Assembly: GCF_003003795.1 (NCBI RefSeq)
Contig: NZ_PVWK01000014.1
Location: 62,001 to 126,000, forward strand
Origin: Stenomitos frigidus ULC18
Lineage (GTDB): Bacteria > Cyanobacteriota > Cyanobacteriia > Leptolyngbyales > Leptolyngbyaceae
Length of the DNA: 64,000 bases
Direction of reading: 5' to 3'
Positions 8,871 through 19,020 of this stretch are shown one piece after another. The position numbers and the translations under genes are program-made. Position 1 is the first letter of the stretch. Every line of letters begins with the position of its first letter. The notes beneath the pieces were generated by a model. The model was not told the DNA's origin and ran no database searches. It saw nothing but the letters and a program-made list of their open reading frames with translations.

Positions 8871-9035
8871 TCACGTTGCGCTACCAGTAAAGAGACTGCG
8901 AAGCAACGTCCAAAGTGTCCAAACAAACACAGACACAAGGGTCACGATCATCAGCATTGCTAGCACTGAAAACGGAGCCATGATCACCATGAACAGCAGT
9001 GCCAGCAATAACAGCGTCCAAAGAGAATGTTTCAT
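8871..9035 (-). CDS. 54-aa hydrophobic membrane protein
   Basis: A short reading frame from the ATG at 9035 (MKHSLWTLLLLALLF...) to a TGA at 8871. Almost the whole product is hydrophobic, with room for one long or two short membrane segments, and it ends RSLFTGSAT. It lies immediately upstream of the coiled-coil gene with a 9-base gap, so the two are probably co-translated. I do not recognise the family. The composition and tight spacing make it likely to be real. Confidence 0.6.
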   Translation of the reverse strand: MKHSLWTLLLLALLFMVIMAPFSVLAMLMIVTLVSVFVWTLWTLLRSLFTGSAT

Positions 9036-9121
9036 CTTGCCTACTCAAGCGGTCTATGATTCTAACTCTAACGAATCGCTTCGAGCTGCCCCTCTAGCGT
9101 TAGCAGGATGATCTGAAAAGG

Positions 9122-9253
9122 CTAGTGATGCGAATCAGCACCAAGCACAGTCAAGTTGTTGACGAGTGTTGGATAAGGCAGAGTAGCAGCAACAAAGCCA
9201 ACGACTGCGAAGCAAAGCAACGTTGGAATGAGCCTGGGTTTAGAGGGTTTCAT
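9122..9253 (-). CDS. Possible 43-aa single-span membrane protein
   Basis: An ATG at 9253 opens a 43-codon frame (MKPSKPRLIP..., ending VLGADSHH). It has a basic N-terminus and one hydrophobic span (about residues 10-25), the layout of small subunits of photosynthetic or NDH complexes. It is on the same strand as, and 86 bp upstream of, the 54-aa gene. There is no good ribosome site, and I cannot place the family. Confidence 0.4.
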   Translation of the reverse strand: MKPSKPRLIPTLLCFAVVGFVAATLPYPTLVNNLTVLGADSHH

Positions 9254-9527
9254 AGATCTAAAGTGGGAAGCGCGAGCGAAGTTTTACCAACTGTGGAGGC
9301 TATTCTCCAATGCCAACGTACTCTTTGACGGTGGCGCACCCGTACAGCATCTGAATGATCTACACGAGCAACCATTGCCATTACGCAAACATTGACCTTG
9401 GGAGGACGATCGCCGCACAAGCAATATGTGCTTACTTACCCGTATAGGCAAAACGTCGAACGTTAAATCTCAAACATAAAGGTCAGAAATAAATTTTATC
9501 ATCAGTATTAAGTTGAAGTATCCTCTA

Positions 9528-9639
9528 TAGGACTTACGCACTTGCCCCCAAATCCCCAACCCTGGGGGCTTTAATAGCTTTAGTTCCCCTAAACTTGGGG
9601 GCTTGGGGGAAAATTCTAGTCACTTCTGCGTCAGTCCTA
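9528..9639. mobile_element. 112-bp MITE with TAGGACTTACGCA-type ends
   Basis: The left end TAGGACTTACGCA (9528-9540) and the inverted right end, read as TAGGACTGACGCA (9627-9639), differ at one base. The interior has CCCCCAAATCCCC and GGGGGCTTGGGGG blocks able to pair. It encodes no protein. The rest of 9254-9980 shows no other structure I can support. Confidence 0.7.
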
Positions 9640-9980
9640 CTCTAGCGAGACGCTTGTGCTGAGCGGCACATGCCAACTTGTGTAGCGTCAGCGTCAGGTA
9701 ATTCAGTGCAGGCCGAAGTTACAGGTTCCAAGCACTGATTGACTTTGACAATCCGAAGCATGCATCGCTGTACCCCTTGGACTGTCTGGATGCTAGTCGC
9801 CATCTTTTAGTAGACCAGCACACTGGTAGACCCTAAGCCTGCGGAAACAAGTACTGTTGCCGCTCTAGGATCACACCTGACGGAGAACAAGCTCATCATC
9901 CTTTCGTCTTTGAAGACAGCCTCTAAAATCGATGCCATTCAGTGCAGCATCGCTCCAACCCTCAGTCATCAGCACATACC

Positions 9981-11687
9981 ATGTCGTACCAGAACGCTAA
10001 AGCCGCACAATTAACGCACAGCAACGATTCGCTACAGAAACACTGCCATATTCAAAAAACAGACGCTGTTCACTGTCGCACACACAGCGCCCTCAAGGTG
10101 TTTCGCGTTGGCGCCTTGATGCTTCTATCAATTGGAGGCGTAAGGGTAGGGATGATTACGCCAGCGGCCGTTGCTCAGGTTAAGTTGCCTCTCATGTTGG
10201 CGCAAACACCGCTTTCAGCAACGCTCATTTACGTGAATCCGGCATCTGGTACCGACGCGCCTGGTGCCGGTACTGAAGGTACACCGTATCGCACGATCGC
10301 CTATGCACTCCGGCAAGCCACACCAGGAACGTATGTGCAGCTAGCGCGAGGCAGCTATACAGAGTCGTCTGGTGAGGTCTTTCCACTGACCGTGCCGACT
10401 GGAGTGACCCTACGAGGCGAAGAATCTGAGAAGGGACAAACGGTGGCAATTATCGGTGGTGGTAATCTGATTAGCCCGACCTTTGCGCGTCAAAATGTGA
10501 CGCTGCAGGCGGGGAAAGATACCGAAATTCGAGGCGTTTCGTTTACCAATCCGAATACGCGTGGCACCGGCATTTGGGTCGAGTCCGTCAACCCTAAAAT
10601 TACCAACTGCACGTTTAACCGCAACAATCGGGAAGGCGTTTTTATCACGGGGACTGGCAACCCTGTCGTTTCCAATAGCGTGTTTACCCAAAACGGTGGC
10701 AATGGTCTTTCAGTCGCCAACCGTGCCAGCGGTGAAATCAACGGCAACGTGTTTCAAAATACGGGCTTTGGGATCGCGATTAGCAATAGTGCTGCACCCA
10801 GAATTACTGGCAACCGTATGATCGAGAACACAGACGGGCTCTACATTAATGACACGGCTCGCCCTGTTTTGCGAAATAACACGATCGAAAACAACAAGCG
10901 GGATGGCGTTGTCGTGACCATTAATGCCCAACCAGACCTCGGCACGGCGGACAGCGCTGGCAATAATGTGATCCGCAACAACCGTCAATTCGATCTCAAC
11001 AACACCACCAGTAATACGCTCTATTCGGTCGGCAACACGATCGAACCACGAAAAGTTGCCGGTCGTGTGGCCTTCGTTGGCCCTTCAACTACCAGCAGTG
11101 GCTCTGGTCAATTTGCTGATGTGCAAGGTCATTGGGCACAGGGATACATTGCCGCTCTCGCAAAACGAAACATTATTAGCGGCTTCCCTGGCGGCACGTT
11201 TCATCCAGACGATCCGGTAACACGGGTGCAGTTTGCGGCCATCATCAATAATGCGTTCACACCACCCGTCAGACAAAAAGCCACTCAATTTAAGGACGTC
11301 AACAGCCGCTTCTGGGGCTATACAGCCATTCAAGCAGCCGCTAGAGGTGGCTTTATGCGCGGCTACCCCAAGGGTGATTTTCGACCGAATCAGGCCATTC
11401 CCAGAGTGGAAGTACTGGCGGCTCTGTCCAGCGGGTTGAATTTTAAGGCTGGCAACACCAGTGTTTTGTCGCGGTACCAAGATGCGGCACAAATTCCATC
11501 CTGGGCAACGACCAGTGTGGCCGCAGCCACTCAACGCAGAATTGTCGTCAACTATCCGACGTTAGTGCAACTAAACCCCAACAGAACTGCGACACGGGCA
11601 GACGTTGCTGCGTTTGTGTATCAAGCAATGGTGAATGCGGGTAAAGCGGACGCGATCGCCTCGCCTTACATTGTTCTAGCGCCTTGA
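9981..11687 (+). CDS. Secreted parallel beta-helix (DUF1565) protein with S-layer homology repeats
   Basis: Encodes 568 aa from the ATG at 9981; a GTG at 9942 would add 13 residues. A long charged n-region precedes a hydrophobic segment and an AVAQ-type cleavage site near residue 70. A DUF1565 / right-handed beta-helix region (about 85-350) then carries repeated PxITxNxFxxN rungs such as NPKITNCTFNRNNREGVF. About three SLH-type repeats (385-555) follow, marked by FADVQGHWAQGYI and ISGFPGGTFHPDDPVTR. SLH domains bind peptidoglycan-linked polymers, so the protein is likely anchored at the cell surface. The helix may bind or cut polysaccharide, but no catalytic residues can be assigned. Confidence 0.88.
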   Translation: MSYQNAKAAQLTHSNDSLQKHCHIQKTDAVHCRTHSALKVFRVGALMLLSIGGVRVGMITPAAVAQVKLPLMLAQTPLSATLIYVNPASGTDAPGAGTEGTPYRTIAYALRQATPGTYVQLARGSYTESSGEVFPLTVPTGVTLRGEESEKGQTVAIIGGGNLISPTFARQNVTLQAGKDTEIRGVSFTNPNTRGTGIWVESVNPKITNCTFNRNNREGVFITGTGNPVVSNSVFTQNGGNGLSVANRASGEINGNVFQNTGFGIAISNSAAPRITGNRMIENTDGLYINDTARPVLRNNTIENNKRDGVVVTINAQPDLGTADSAGNNVIRNNRQFDLNNTTSNTLYSVGNTIEPRKVAGRVAFVGPSTTSSGSGQFADVQGHWAQGYIAALAKRNIISGFPGGTFHPDDPVTRVQFAAIINNAFTPPVRQKATQFKDVNSRFWGYTAIQAAARGGFMRGYPKGDFRPNQAIPRVEVLAALSSGLNFKAGNTSVLSRYQDAAQIPSWATTSVAAATQRRIVVNYPTLVQLNPNRTATRADVAAFVYQAMVNAGKADAIASPYIVLAP

Positions 11688-11689
11688 GC

Positions 11690-11745
11690 GGTCAGCGGTC
11701 AGCAGTCAGAAAAAAAGCTGATAGCTGATAGCTGATAGCTCTCCA
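11690..11745. repeat. Heptad repeats GCGGTCA and GCTGATA
   Basis: Tandem GCGGTCA units followed by AAAAAAAGCTGATAGCTGATAGCTGATAG. The same core lies inside the MITE copies at 33.8 and 56.1 kb and alone at 45.36-45.44 kb. It lies between convergent genes. Confidence 0.7.
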
Positions 11746-11765
11746 AAAACACGCCCCTTTCATCG

Positions 11766-13115
11766 TCAGTTGCTGGAGTAAGTGTTGACCTCTAAGGCCG
11801 ATCGCACAGCCTCCGTGCGATCGCTGGCACCCAGGAGCGTGGTGATCGATTGCGTGCTGACGGGAGAGAGTGCTAGCGGTCTGGTCGAAACGGTACCCCA
11901 TTGTTTGACCAATGCTTGTAGGAGTTGGTCTTGTCGATCGCGCAAGTCGTCGAGATCAGTGCCCCGGTTAATCATGACAAACCAGACAAAGCCACGATCG
12001 CGCGTGGGCAATACGCCTGCCAGAGCGCTGACATCATTCAGCGTGCCCGTCTTTACCACTGCATCCTGAGGAATTTTGCGATAGTCGATCGTGCCACCAT
12101 CCACGCCAGCGATCGGAAACAGGTCTGCGATCGTCAGACTGCGGAACTGCAAGTAGCGCTGCAGGGTGGCAAACATAGCACAAATGGCTCTGGGCGAAAT
12201 CTGGTTTTCTGTACCCAGACCAGAGCCATTTTTCAGTTGAATTTCGGCTTGAGGGACATCCGCCGCGATCGCTGCCTGCTGAGCAACCACGCTCGCTCCT
12301 CCTAGCGAGTTAGCCAGGGATTCGGCAATCACGTTGTTGCTGTAGATATTCATCAGCTTGAGAATATGTGACAGCGGCAACGAGCGATGCCGCAAGAGCA
12401 GAATTTGCTTGGGCAGCAGATCTGCGCCGTAATTGATGACCTGCACCGTACCAGCGATCGTTACATGTGGGCGAGGGGTTCCACGTGGCAAATTCCGATA
12501 TTGGTCGGCGGCCTCACCAGACCAACGGTTGGCATCCAGCGCCTGCTTGAGTAACGCGCCTGCTTTTTCTGGCTTGGTTTCAAAGTTCATTAAGAAATTG
12601 CCTGTCAGCACCAGATTGCCAGTGACTTTCGTCACGCCAATGCGGTTCAGCTCGTTGCCAAGGGCGATCGCTTCTTCCCAGACCAGCAAAGGGTCACCAC
12701 CACCCTGAATCACCAAATCACCTTGCAGCACGCCGTTTTGAATGGGGCCTGTAGCACTAATGAGTGTTTCAAACTGGTGATCGGGTCCCCAGGTTTCTAG
12801 AGAGGCAAGCGACGTTGCCACTTTAGTTAATGAAGCAGCAGGAAGTGGCGTTGTGCCCTGATTGCTCGCCAGAAACTGGGTACCCGACTGGAGCCAAACG
12901 CCTTGTGAGGTAGTAGCAAGCCCCTTACGGGTGAGTCCTTCTAAATAGCGCTGTAGCGTTGTCTCTGCTGCTGCATCCGGTGCACCAGGCAGCACAATCC
13001 AGGGAGTATCTTGCCACAACGCACTGACCACATTGCCATGACTCACCGCAGGACGGGATACCCCCGCCATGTTGAGCCACAGCGATACGAGTCCAGAGCT
13101 AAATAATTCCAGCAA
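11766..13115 (-). CDS. dacB: D-alanyl-D-alanine carboxypeptidase (PBP4 / DacB, peptidase S13)
   Basis: Periplasmic low-molecular-weight penicillin-binding protein that trims or cleaves peptidoglycan peptides. All three active-site motifs are present: SLTK at residues 95-98, SNN at 259-261 and KTG at 355-357. The large S13 insertion lies between the first two. The length of 449 aa fits the family. The start is a TTG at 13115, chosen because GGGAGG lies six bases before it; the first residues (LELFSSGLVSLWLN) look like a membrane or signal segment. It is convergent with the SLH protein gene, with heptad repeats between. Confidence 0.93.
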   Translation of the reverse strand: MLELFSSGLVSLWLNMAGVSRPAVSHGNVVSALWQDTPWIVLPGAPDAAAETTLQRYLEGLTRKGLATTSQGVWLQSGTQFLASNQGTTPLPAASLTKVATSLASLETWGPDHQFETLISATGPIQNGVLQGDLVIQGGGDPLLVWEEAIALGNELNRIGVTKVTGNLVLTGNFLMNFETKPEKAGALLKQALDANRWSGEAADQYRNLPRGTPRPHVTIAGTVQVINYGADLLPKQILLLRHRSLPLSHILKLMNIYSNNVIAESLANSLGGASVVAQQAAIAADVPQAEIQLKNGSGLGTENQISPRAICAMFATLQRYLQFRSLTIADLFPIAGVDGGTIDYRKIPQDAVVKTGTLNDVSALAGVLPTRDRGFVWFVMINRGTDLDDLRDRQDQLLQALVKQWGTVSTRPLALSPVSTQSITTLLGASDRTEAVRSALEVNTYSSN

Positions 13116-13255
13116 TCCCTGCCTCCCGACAATACCAATGAAACTATAGTGCGAAACCCACTCTCAAAACGGTGCCACGTGACGGCCGCTTAAGCGTGAC
13201 AAGTTTTTGGATTGGTTCCAAATAGAATGAATATAGAGGCTTTTAGCGTAATGGA

Positions 13256-13909
13256 ATGACTAAATCCGATCAAAATCAGGTTTTGCGTTTACTGCCGATC
13301 GCCGTTGGTGGGCTGGCTGGCTGTTTGCTACTGGTAAACCGTCTACTCACCCCTGATCTAACCAACGCTCAATCACGATCGGATGCACTCGGTGTGATTG
13401 TATGCGCCGTTTTGATTCTAACGGGTTTACTCTGGCAACAGGTGCAGCCTCGCACCCCTGAGCGGGTTGACCTCATCGGCGACGAAGGCTTTGAGCTTGA
13501 CCCAGACTTGCCAGATGAACTGAAAACCGAGCTTGCCTGGGCCTCACATTTGCTGCTGACCAATACCGTAACGCGATCGCTCATCGTCTGGTACGACGAT
13601 AAAATCTTGCTACGACGAGGCATTCTGGCGACCAAGCGAGAGATCAGCATCGGTCCCATTCTACAGCGTGTGTTAGAAAAGCAAGCGCCCGTGTATTTAG
13701 TCGCACTCAAGGTTTACCCTGGACGCATTGAGTTTGACTACTTGCCAGAAAATACCCAGGGAGTGATCTGTCAGCCTCTTGGCAAGCAAGGCGCGATGAT
13801 TCTAGGTGCCAATGCCCCCCGCAGCTACACCCGCCAGGACGAAAAGTGGATTAGCGCGATCGCAGCGAAGCTGGAACATACGCTGAGTCAGTCGCTAGAA
13901 GTTATTTAA
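13256..13909 (+). CDS. Cofactor assembly of complex C subunit B (CCB2/CCB4-type)
   Basis: A 217-aa protein of the cyanobacterial/plastid CCB family (DUF2930), needed to attach heme c-i to cytochrome b6 of the b6f complex. Two N-terminal membrane segments (about residues 11-30 and 42-60) are followed by a soluble domain with the segment LLTNTVTRSLIVWYDDKILLRRGIL, typical of the family. The product would sit in the thylakoid membrane. It lies divergent from dacB, with about 140 bp between. Confident on family; the CCB2 versus CCB4 split is not made in cyanobacteria. Confidence 0.85.
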   Translation: MTKSDQNQVLRLLPIAVGGLAGCLLLVNRLLTPDLTNAQSRSDALGVIVCAVLILTGLLWQQVQPRTPERVDLIGDEGFELDPDLPDELKTELAWASHLLLTNTVTRSLIVWYDDKILLRRGILATKREISIGPILQRVLEKQAPVYLVALKVYPGRIEFDYLPENTQGVICQPLGKQGAMILGANAPRSYTRQDEKWISAIAAKLEHTLSQSLEVI

Positions 13910-13918
13910 GATTGGTCA

Positions 13919-14040
13919 GTGGTCAAGATTAATTCAAAACTCAAAATTCAAAACTCAGAACTCTCTAGCCTGTTGGCACGAAGCGCTACTGAAAACTCAA
14001 AACTCAAAACTCTTCCCCGCTCCCCTGCTTCCTCATCCCT
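13919..14040. repeat. AAAACTC repeats and a CTCTAGC..GCGCTAC unit
   Basis: Several AACTCAAAACTC units flank one copy (about 13959-13991) of the unit that is tandemly duplicated at 24479-24548. A reading frame crosses this region from a GTG at 13919 into the DUF456 gene, but this part is repetitive and unlikely to be translated. Confidence 0.6.
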
Positions 14041-14053
14041 CATCCCCTCCCCC

Positions 14054-14563
14054 ATGCTTCCTCTCTATTGGACACTCGTTGCGGTTATGGTCATTGGCAT
14101 TATTGGTGCTGTTGTGCCTGCCATTCCGGGCATTAGCCTGATTGCGATCGCCATTTTCATTTGGGGCTTAGTCAATGGGTTCGGCAGCGTCAGCATTCCT
14201 CTGACGGTTGCGATCGTGTTCCTGCTAGCGGGTCTTGGGGTCGATTTTTTGGCGACATATTACGGTGCGAAGAAGGCGGGTGCCAGCAAATGGGGGCAGA
14301 TTGGTGCGATTGTGGGTCTTGTCGTTGGGATTTTGGGACTTTGGCCAGCACTACCTGTTGGTGGTCCGCTGCTAGGCATTCTGGTCGGGCCAATCTTGGG
14401 CGCGATCGTGGGCGAATTTATTTATCGTCGGGATCTGAAACTGGCGGCAAAAGCAGCGCTGGGAATTGTCGTTGGTTCGCTAGTGGGCAACCTGATTCAA
14501 GGGGTGCTGGCGATCGTCACAGTCGTAATCTTCTTGTGGACAACCTTTCCAAATGTCAGTTAG
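14054..14563 (+). CDS. DUF456 family membrane protein
   Basis: A 169-aa integral membrane protein of the DUF456 family. Gly-rich hydrophobic segments cover most of its length. The family pattern is two halves, each with a Gly/Pro-rich kink (VVPAIPGIS near residue 18 and LPVGGPLLGILVGPILGAIVGEF near 100-122). I chose the ATG at 14054 because the in-frame extension upstream to 13919 is made of repeat units. Function unknown. It follows the CCB gene on the same strand. Confidence 0.85.
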   Translation: MLPLYWTLVAVMVIGIIGAVVPAIPGISLIAIAIFIWGLVNGFGSVSIPLTVAIVFLLAGLGVDFLATYYGAKKAGASKWGQIGAIVGLVVGILGLWPALPVGGPLLGILVGPILGAIVGEFIYRRDLKLAAKAALGIVVGSLVGNLIQGVLAIVTVVIFLWTTFPNVS

Positions 14564-14668
14564 GGGATTTGCTAGCAATTAGCGAGCCATGCGCTGTGAA
14601 AGAGGGATCGGGGAGTAGACTCAAAACTCTTAAACCTTACTGATAGCTGACGGCTGAACGCTGAACGC

Positions 14669-15430
14669 TTAAACACCTTGCTTCCCAAACACTAGAATGT
14701 GCTGTTGCGGTAACGTCTCCTTTGTTTCGAGCCAGGTTAACCCAACGGCTGACATCTCTTTGCGAACCTGCCGCTGCGTCATTTTGTGCAACGCTTTAAT
14801 AGGAATGAGGGGATTCTCGCCGCGATATTCAACGAGCACGACTCGCCCATTGGGTTTGAGTGCCTGCACGATCGCCTGCATCATTTCTCTAGGATGATCA
14901 AACTCATGATAAGCATCGACCATCAGCGTCAGGTCGATCGACGCATCCTTCAGGTTGGGATTGGTGACGCTACCGAGTACCGTTTCGACGTTAGTGATGT
15001 GTTTTTCCTGCTTGAGGGCATTCACAATCTCCAGCATTTCTGGCTGCACATCCACTGCCAGCACACGTCCTTGGGGGAGCAACGGACTCATGCGGAAGCT
15101 AAAGTAGCCCGTACCGGCGCCAATATCCGCAACGACATCGGTTGGCTTGAGGTCAAGGGCTTTAATCAGGGTTTGGGGTTGCTCTTCGCGCTCGCGGCTG
15201 GGGCGCTCTAGCCAGCCTGCGCCAAGATGGCCCATCACTTCAGCAATTTCTCTGCCCATATAGACTTTGCCAATGCCGTCATGGCTGGGCGATCGCTGCT
15301 GATAAACAGCATCGGCGTTGGTCAGAGCGGCTGTACTGGCAGGCAGCGATTGACAGCCAGCCAACAAAACCGTGGCGCATAGCATCCAGGGGAGAAGCCA
15401 TCGCCACCCACATTGTCCATGAGTTGTCAT
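14669..15430 (-). CDS. Lipoprotein-type SAM-dependent methyltransferase
   Basis: A 253-aa class I methyltransferase with an N-terminal lipoprotein signal. A basic and hydrophobic segment ends in the lipobox LLAGC, with the cysteine at residue 26. After a linker comes motif I (VVADIGAGTGYFS, about 99-111), then an acidic motif II (LAVDVQPEML) and a motif with DAYHEFDHP. The start is the ATG at 15430 rather than an upstream TTG. Methyltransferases with an export signal are known in several phyla, but SAM supply outside the cytoplasm is a puzzle. The substrate is unknown. Confidence 0.85.
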   Translation of the reverse strand: MTTHGQCGWRWLLPWMLCATVLLAGCQSLPASTAALTNADAVYQQRSPSHDGIGKVYMGREIAEVMGHLGAGWLERPSREREEQPQTLIKALDLKPTDVVADIGAGTGYFSFRMSPLLPQGRVLAVDVQPEMLEIVNALKQEKHITNVETVLGSVTNPNLKDASIDLTLMVDAYHEFDHPREMMQAIVQALKPNGRVVLVEYRGENPLIPIKALHKMTQRQVRKEMSAVGLTWLETKETLPQQHILVFGKQGV

Positions 15431-15454
15431 CAACCGTGTTTCAGTAAGAGGTAT

Positions 15455-15551
15455 TGTCAAGAAATAATGTTAAGGACTGATCAGCCAGTAGATAGCTGCC
15501 AGCTTTTTTTGACTGCTGACTGCTGACTGCTGACTGCTGACTGCTGACTGC
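15455..15551. repeat. MITE-end remnant plus (CTGACTG) heptads
   Basis: The segment AAGAAATAATGTTAAGGACTG at 15464-15484 resembles the left end of the MITE at 33766. It is followed by five or so tandem GACTGCT units running up to the ppc stop codon. The right MITE end is missing. Confidence 0.5.
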
Positions 15552-18500
15552 TCAGCCTGTATTCCGCATACCAGCCGCAATGCCGTTGATGGTGAGTAAG
15601 GCACCCCGCAGCAGTTCGCCTTTGCTATAGCGCGATCGCACCACACCTGTAACCGCTTCGGTATTATGCTGCCGCAACCGCTTAAGGAGTGACACCTGCA
15701 AGAAGCCGAGGGGGACGATCGTGCCGTTTCGCAACTGCACCGATCGCTGCAAATCGGGATCACCATCGAGCAGGCGCTTGTGCCCAGTAATGGTCAGCAC
15801 CATGTCTCGGGTCAGATAGTATTCGTTTGAAATTTGTTCGTAGACTGGCTCCAGTCGTTCGCGGTCTTCTGGTTTGGCGAGTTCGTGGACATAGTGCCCC
15901 GCAATTTGCAGATCGACTTTGGATAACGTCATTTCGGCTTTAGAAATCGCCATTTTGAAAAACGGCCATTTGAAGTAGAAATAGCGCAGCAGCTTCAGAT
16001 GCTCTTCGGGATGTTCGGTCAAAAAGTCGCGGAGAGCCGTCCCCAGACCATACCAGGCAGGCAGCAGGAAGCGGCTCTGCGTCCAGCTAAACACCCAGGG
16101 AATCGCCCGTAAACCACTGAGATCCCGCTTACCAGCACCGCGACGGGCAGGGCGTGAACTAATTTGCAGTTGGCTGATCTCTTCGATCGGCGTCACCTGC
16201 AAGAAGAAATCAAGAAAATCTGGTTGTTCATAGATCAGGGCACGATAATGGGCGCGCGATCGTACCGCCAGTTCTTCCATAATTTCATGCCAGGGCTGAA
16301 TATCGTCAAAGCCTGTGCGTAGCAAACTCCCTTGAATCACGGCTGTTGTCACCGTTTCCAGGTTGTAAAGTGCCAGCTCAGGCAGCGAGTACTTCGATGC
16401 CAGCACCTCGCCTTGCTCTGTAATTTTGATCCGTCCATTCACGCTGCGACCGGGTTGTGCCAGGATCGCCTCGTAGGCTGGCCCACCGCCCCGTCCCACC
16501 GAGCCACCGCGTCCGTGAAAGATCCGTAGTGCAACGCTGTAGCTTTCAGCAATGGTTTGCAGGGCTTGTTGAGCCTTGTGAATCTCCCAACTGCTGCTGA
16601 GGAACCCGGAGTCTTTATTGCTATCCGAGTAGCCCAGCATCACTTCTTGAAGCAAGGCGGGTGCGTCTTCGTCTAATTTGGCATAGCCGCCTGCGATCGC
16701 CGCTCGATAGAGGGGTAGCTCAAACAGGTGCTTCAAGACAGACGGTGCTTTCTGCAAGTCTTCTACGGTTTCAAACAGCGGTACGACATGGAGGGCACTC
16801 ACACCTGTGGCAGGATCGTATAGTCCAGCTTCCTTCGCTAACAGCAGCACTTCTAGCAGGTCGCTGACCTCGTGGCTCATGCTGATGACGTAGGTATTGC
16901 AGACTTCGGAGCCAAACTCCTGCTGGAGTCGCCGCACCATGCGAAAGGTTTCTACCGCTTCACGCGCCTTGTCCGAAAAGTTCAGCTCGGTAGGAATCAG
17001 TGGTCGGCGCGTTTGCAGCTCAGTGGTCAGCCAGAGCGTCCGCTCATATTCAGTGAGCTCGTTATAGGGTTTTGCCAGTAGTTGTAAATAGTCGGCAATT
17101 TCGCTAATGGTGTCAGAATGACGCGTACTTTCCTGGCGAATATCTAAGTGAGCCAGAGTGAAGCCATAGATTTCGACCTGACAGATCAACGTTTGTAGGT
17201 CACGGCAGCTGAGTCCCGTCTCAGTCAGGCTCCGCTCAATCAGCCGCAGTTCTGCCAGAAAGGCGGCACCAGAACTATAGATGGTGTTGGGGTTACAGTC
17301 GGGTTCATCGCCACGCAGGCAGTCGCTGTTGTTGATTTTGCCATTGCGATCGAGCGTGTTCTCCAGCCGCTTCTGAATGTACGCCAGTTTCAGGCGATAG
17401 GGCTCTTGCCGATAACGAATCGCCAGTTGGTCGTAAATATCGGGCATTTGAAGCTGATCTTGTTCCAGCGACTCTAGCAGATCTGGCACCACATCACTCC
17501 AGTGCAGCGACAGGCTCAGCAAATCTTTCAAACGGTGGATTGACTGGATGTATTTTCCCAGCACCATACCCCGCTGGTAGCACGCTGTTTGCCAGGTGAT
17601 TTGGGGGGTAACGGAGGGGTTACCGTCGCGATCGGAGCCGACCCAGGAGCCAAACTTACAGAAGTTGTTACTGGGTGGGTGCATCGACGGGAAAGAAGCG
17701 TGAAGTGCCTGCTTGAAGCGCTGCTGCAGTTGTGGAATGGCATCAAACAGCACTTCCTGGAAATAGTGGAGCGTGTAATCGACTTCATCCAGTACCGTCG
17801 GCTTAAATTGATGCAGCTCGTCGGTTCGCCACCATAAGCGAATCTCTTCGGTCAGCTGCTCTCGCAAGACTTCGGCTTCCCATGATGCGGCTGGAAGACC
17901 CTGCGCATTCAGGCGATCCTCAACCTGATCCAACTGGCGCAAGATGCGAGCAATCCGACGCTGCTTATCGCGAATCGTGTGCCGGACAATTTCAGTGGGG
18001 TGCGCGGTGAAAACCAGACGAATATCAAGCTGATTAATTAAATTTTGTATGTGCTGGGGAGGGACGTTAAGGCTTTGAAGCTTGGGAAAAAGCCAGTGAA
18101 ACGAGCCCATTTCCTTACGGGCTTCAGGGTCTTGCAGGCTTTTTTCGAGTAGATCGGCCTCAAGCCTGCCCAGCGGCGTTGAAGACTCGCCGCTGGCACC
18201 AGGGAAGCCTGCGATCGCCGTACTTTCTACAGCAACAGAAGAGGCCGTATCGCGAGAGGCTCGGTACTGCTGCTGTTGGTCGCGCTGTTCATAATGCTGT
18301 TCAACAATGTTGATCAGCTGGAAGTAAAGGGCAAACGCACGAGCTGCCCGGATCGCTTCGTTAAGATCCAGCCGTTCGACCACCTTCAGCACTTCTGATT
18401 CTAGAAAGCTGGGCGCTTGACCTTCCGGCGAACAGAGGTCGCGCAATTGATTGAGCAGATCGACCAGTTCTTGACCACACTCCTGCTGCAGCACAAAGGC

Positions 18501-18641
18501 CCACAGGTCTTCAATGATCTTGAGCCGATGCCGCAGAAATAGATCAGATGTGGATGTCACAGGCATTGCCTCGGATACTCTGGATTCGGTTGCCGTGCTT
18601 AAGCCCGATCCATCATCTGACGAAGGTCTTGTCGAACTCAT
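15552..18641 (-). CDS. ppc: Phosphoenolpyruvate carboxylase
   Basis: Cytosolic enzyme adding bicarbonate to phosphoenolpyruvate to form oxaloacetate, the main anaplerotic and C4-carbon entry reaction in cyanobacteria. At 1029 aa it is full length. The catalytic His lies in VFTAHPTE (H214). The substrate-binding [24 protein letters not shown] and [22 protein letters not shown] motifs are all present, and the conserved C-terminus MRNTG is intact. Residues 130-160 hold a Ser/Ala-rich insert of unknown effect. Monocistronic by context: divergent distance upstream and a repeat-rich spacer downstream. Confidence 0.98.
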   Translation of the reverse strand: MSSTRPSSDDGSGLSTATESRVSEAMPVTSTSDLFLRHRLKIIEDLWAFVLQQECGQELVDLLNQLRDLCSPEGQAPSFLESEVLKVVERLDLNEAIRAARAFALYFQLINIVEQHYEQRDQQQQYRASRDTASSVAVESTAIAGFPGASGESSTPLGRLEADLLEKSLQDPEARKEMGSFHWLFPKLQSLNVPPQHIQNLINQLDIRLVFTAHPTEIVRHTIRDKQRRIARILRQLDQVEDRLNAQGLPAASWEAEVLREQLTEEIRLWWRTDELHQFKPTVLDEVDYTLHYFQEVLFDAIPQLQQRFKQALHASFPSMHPPSNNFCKFGSWVGSDRDGNPSVTPQITWQTACYQRGMVLGKYIQSIHRLKDLLSLSLHWSDVVPDLLESLEQDQLQMPDIYDQLAIRYRQEPYRLKLAYIQKRLENTLDRNGKINNSDCLRGDEPDCNPNTIYSSGAAFLAELRLIERSLTETGLSCRDLQTLICQVEIYGFTLAHLDIRQESTRHSDTISEIADYLQLLAKPYNELTEYERTLWLTTELQTRRPLIPTELNFSDKAREAVETFRMVRRLQQEFGSEVCNTYVISMSHEVSDLLEVLLLAKEAGLYDPATGVSALHVVPLFETVEDLQKAPSVLKHLFELPLYRAAIAGGYAKLDEDAPALLQEVMLGYSDSNKDSGFLSSSWEIHKAQQALQTIAESYSVALRIFHGRGGSVGRGGGPAYEAILAQPGRSVNGRIKITEQGEVLASKYSLPELALYNLETVTTAVIQGSLLRTGFDDIQPWHEIMEELAVRSRAHYRALIYEQPDFLDFFLQVTPIEEISQLQISSRPARRGAGKRDLSGLRAIPWVFSWTQSRFLLPAWYGLGTALRDFLTEHPEEHLKLLRYFYFKWPFFKMAISKAEMTLSKVDLQIAGHYVHELAKPEDRERLEPVYEQISNEYYLTRDMVLTITGHKRLLDGDPDLQRSVQLRNGTIVPLGFLQVSLLKRLRQHNTEAVTGVVRSRYSKGELLRGALLTINGIAAGMRNTG

Positions 18642-18774
18642 GGGGCTGCTCTTTGCGAAGATCTTTCAATAATTCTATGGGGTAATCTCTGCTTTTGTAG
18701 TTGCAGGAGAACCAAATTATTTGCTGTGAGTCAAATAAATTATGTTCTGTGAGTCAAATGCAGGTCAAATGACG

Positions 18775-19020
18775 TTAAACAGACGTAGAGTTATCCGGAT
18801 TTGACTGCACAGTCTTGGGGAAATTAAGCACGGGGAGACGATCGCCGCGAAAGATTTCTTCACTCAGCAACCCTAGTTCTTGAACGGCCTCCGTTAAAAC
18901 TTTACTGCCCACCAGGGCTACCAGTAAAGGGACGGTCGCCAGGCTCAGCAGAAGCTCTGGAGCAACCAAAGGCTTTGTGCTAGTGCTTACTGGAGACGTA
19001 GATGGTTCAGAAGGTGGCAT
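18775..19020 (-). CDS. Small conserved cyanobacterial protein (EEIFRGDRLPVL motif)
   Basis: An 81-aa protein with a Ser/Pro/Thr-rich N-terminus and one hydrophobic segment (about residues 22-42). A conserved tail EEIFRGDRLPVLNFP resembles small uncharacterised cyanobacterial proteins I have seen. The ATG at 19020 is preferred over a TTG two codons upstream. Function unknown. Just downstream, CTGTGAGTCAAAT is directly repeated at about 18724 and 18748. Confidence 0.6.
   Translation of the reverse strand: MPPSEPSTSPVSTSTKPLVAPELLLSLATVPLLVALVGSKVLTEAVQELGLLSEEIFRGDRLPVLNFPKTVQSNPDNSTSV

Noticed and set aside
13919-14053. N-terminal extension of the DUF456 protein
   Set aside because: Encoded by AAAACTC spacer repeats; the family begins at the ATG at 14054.
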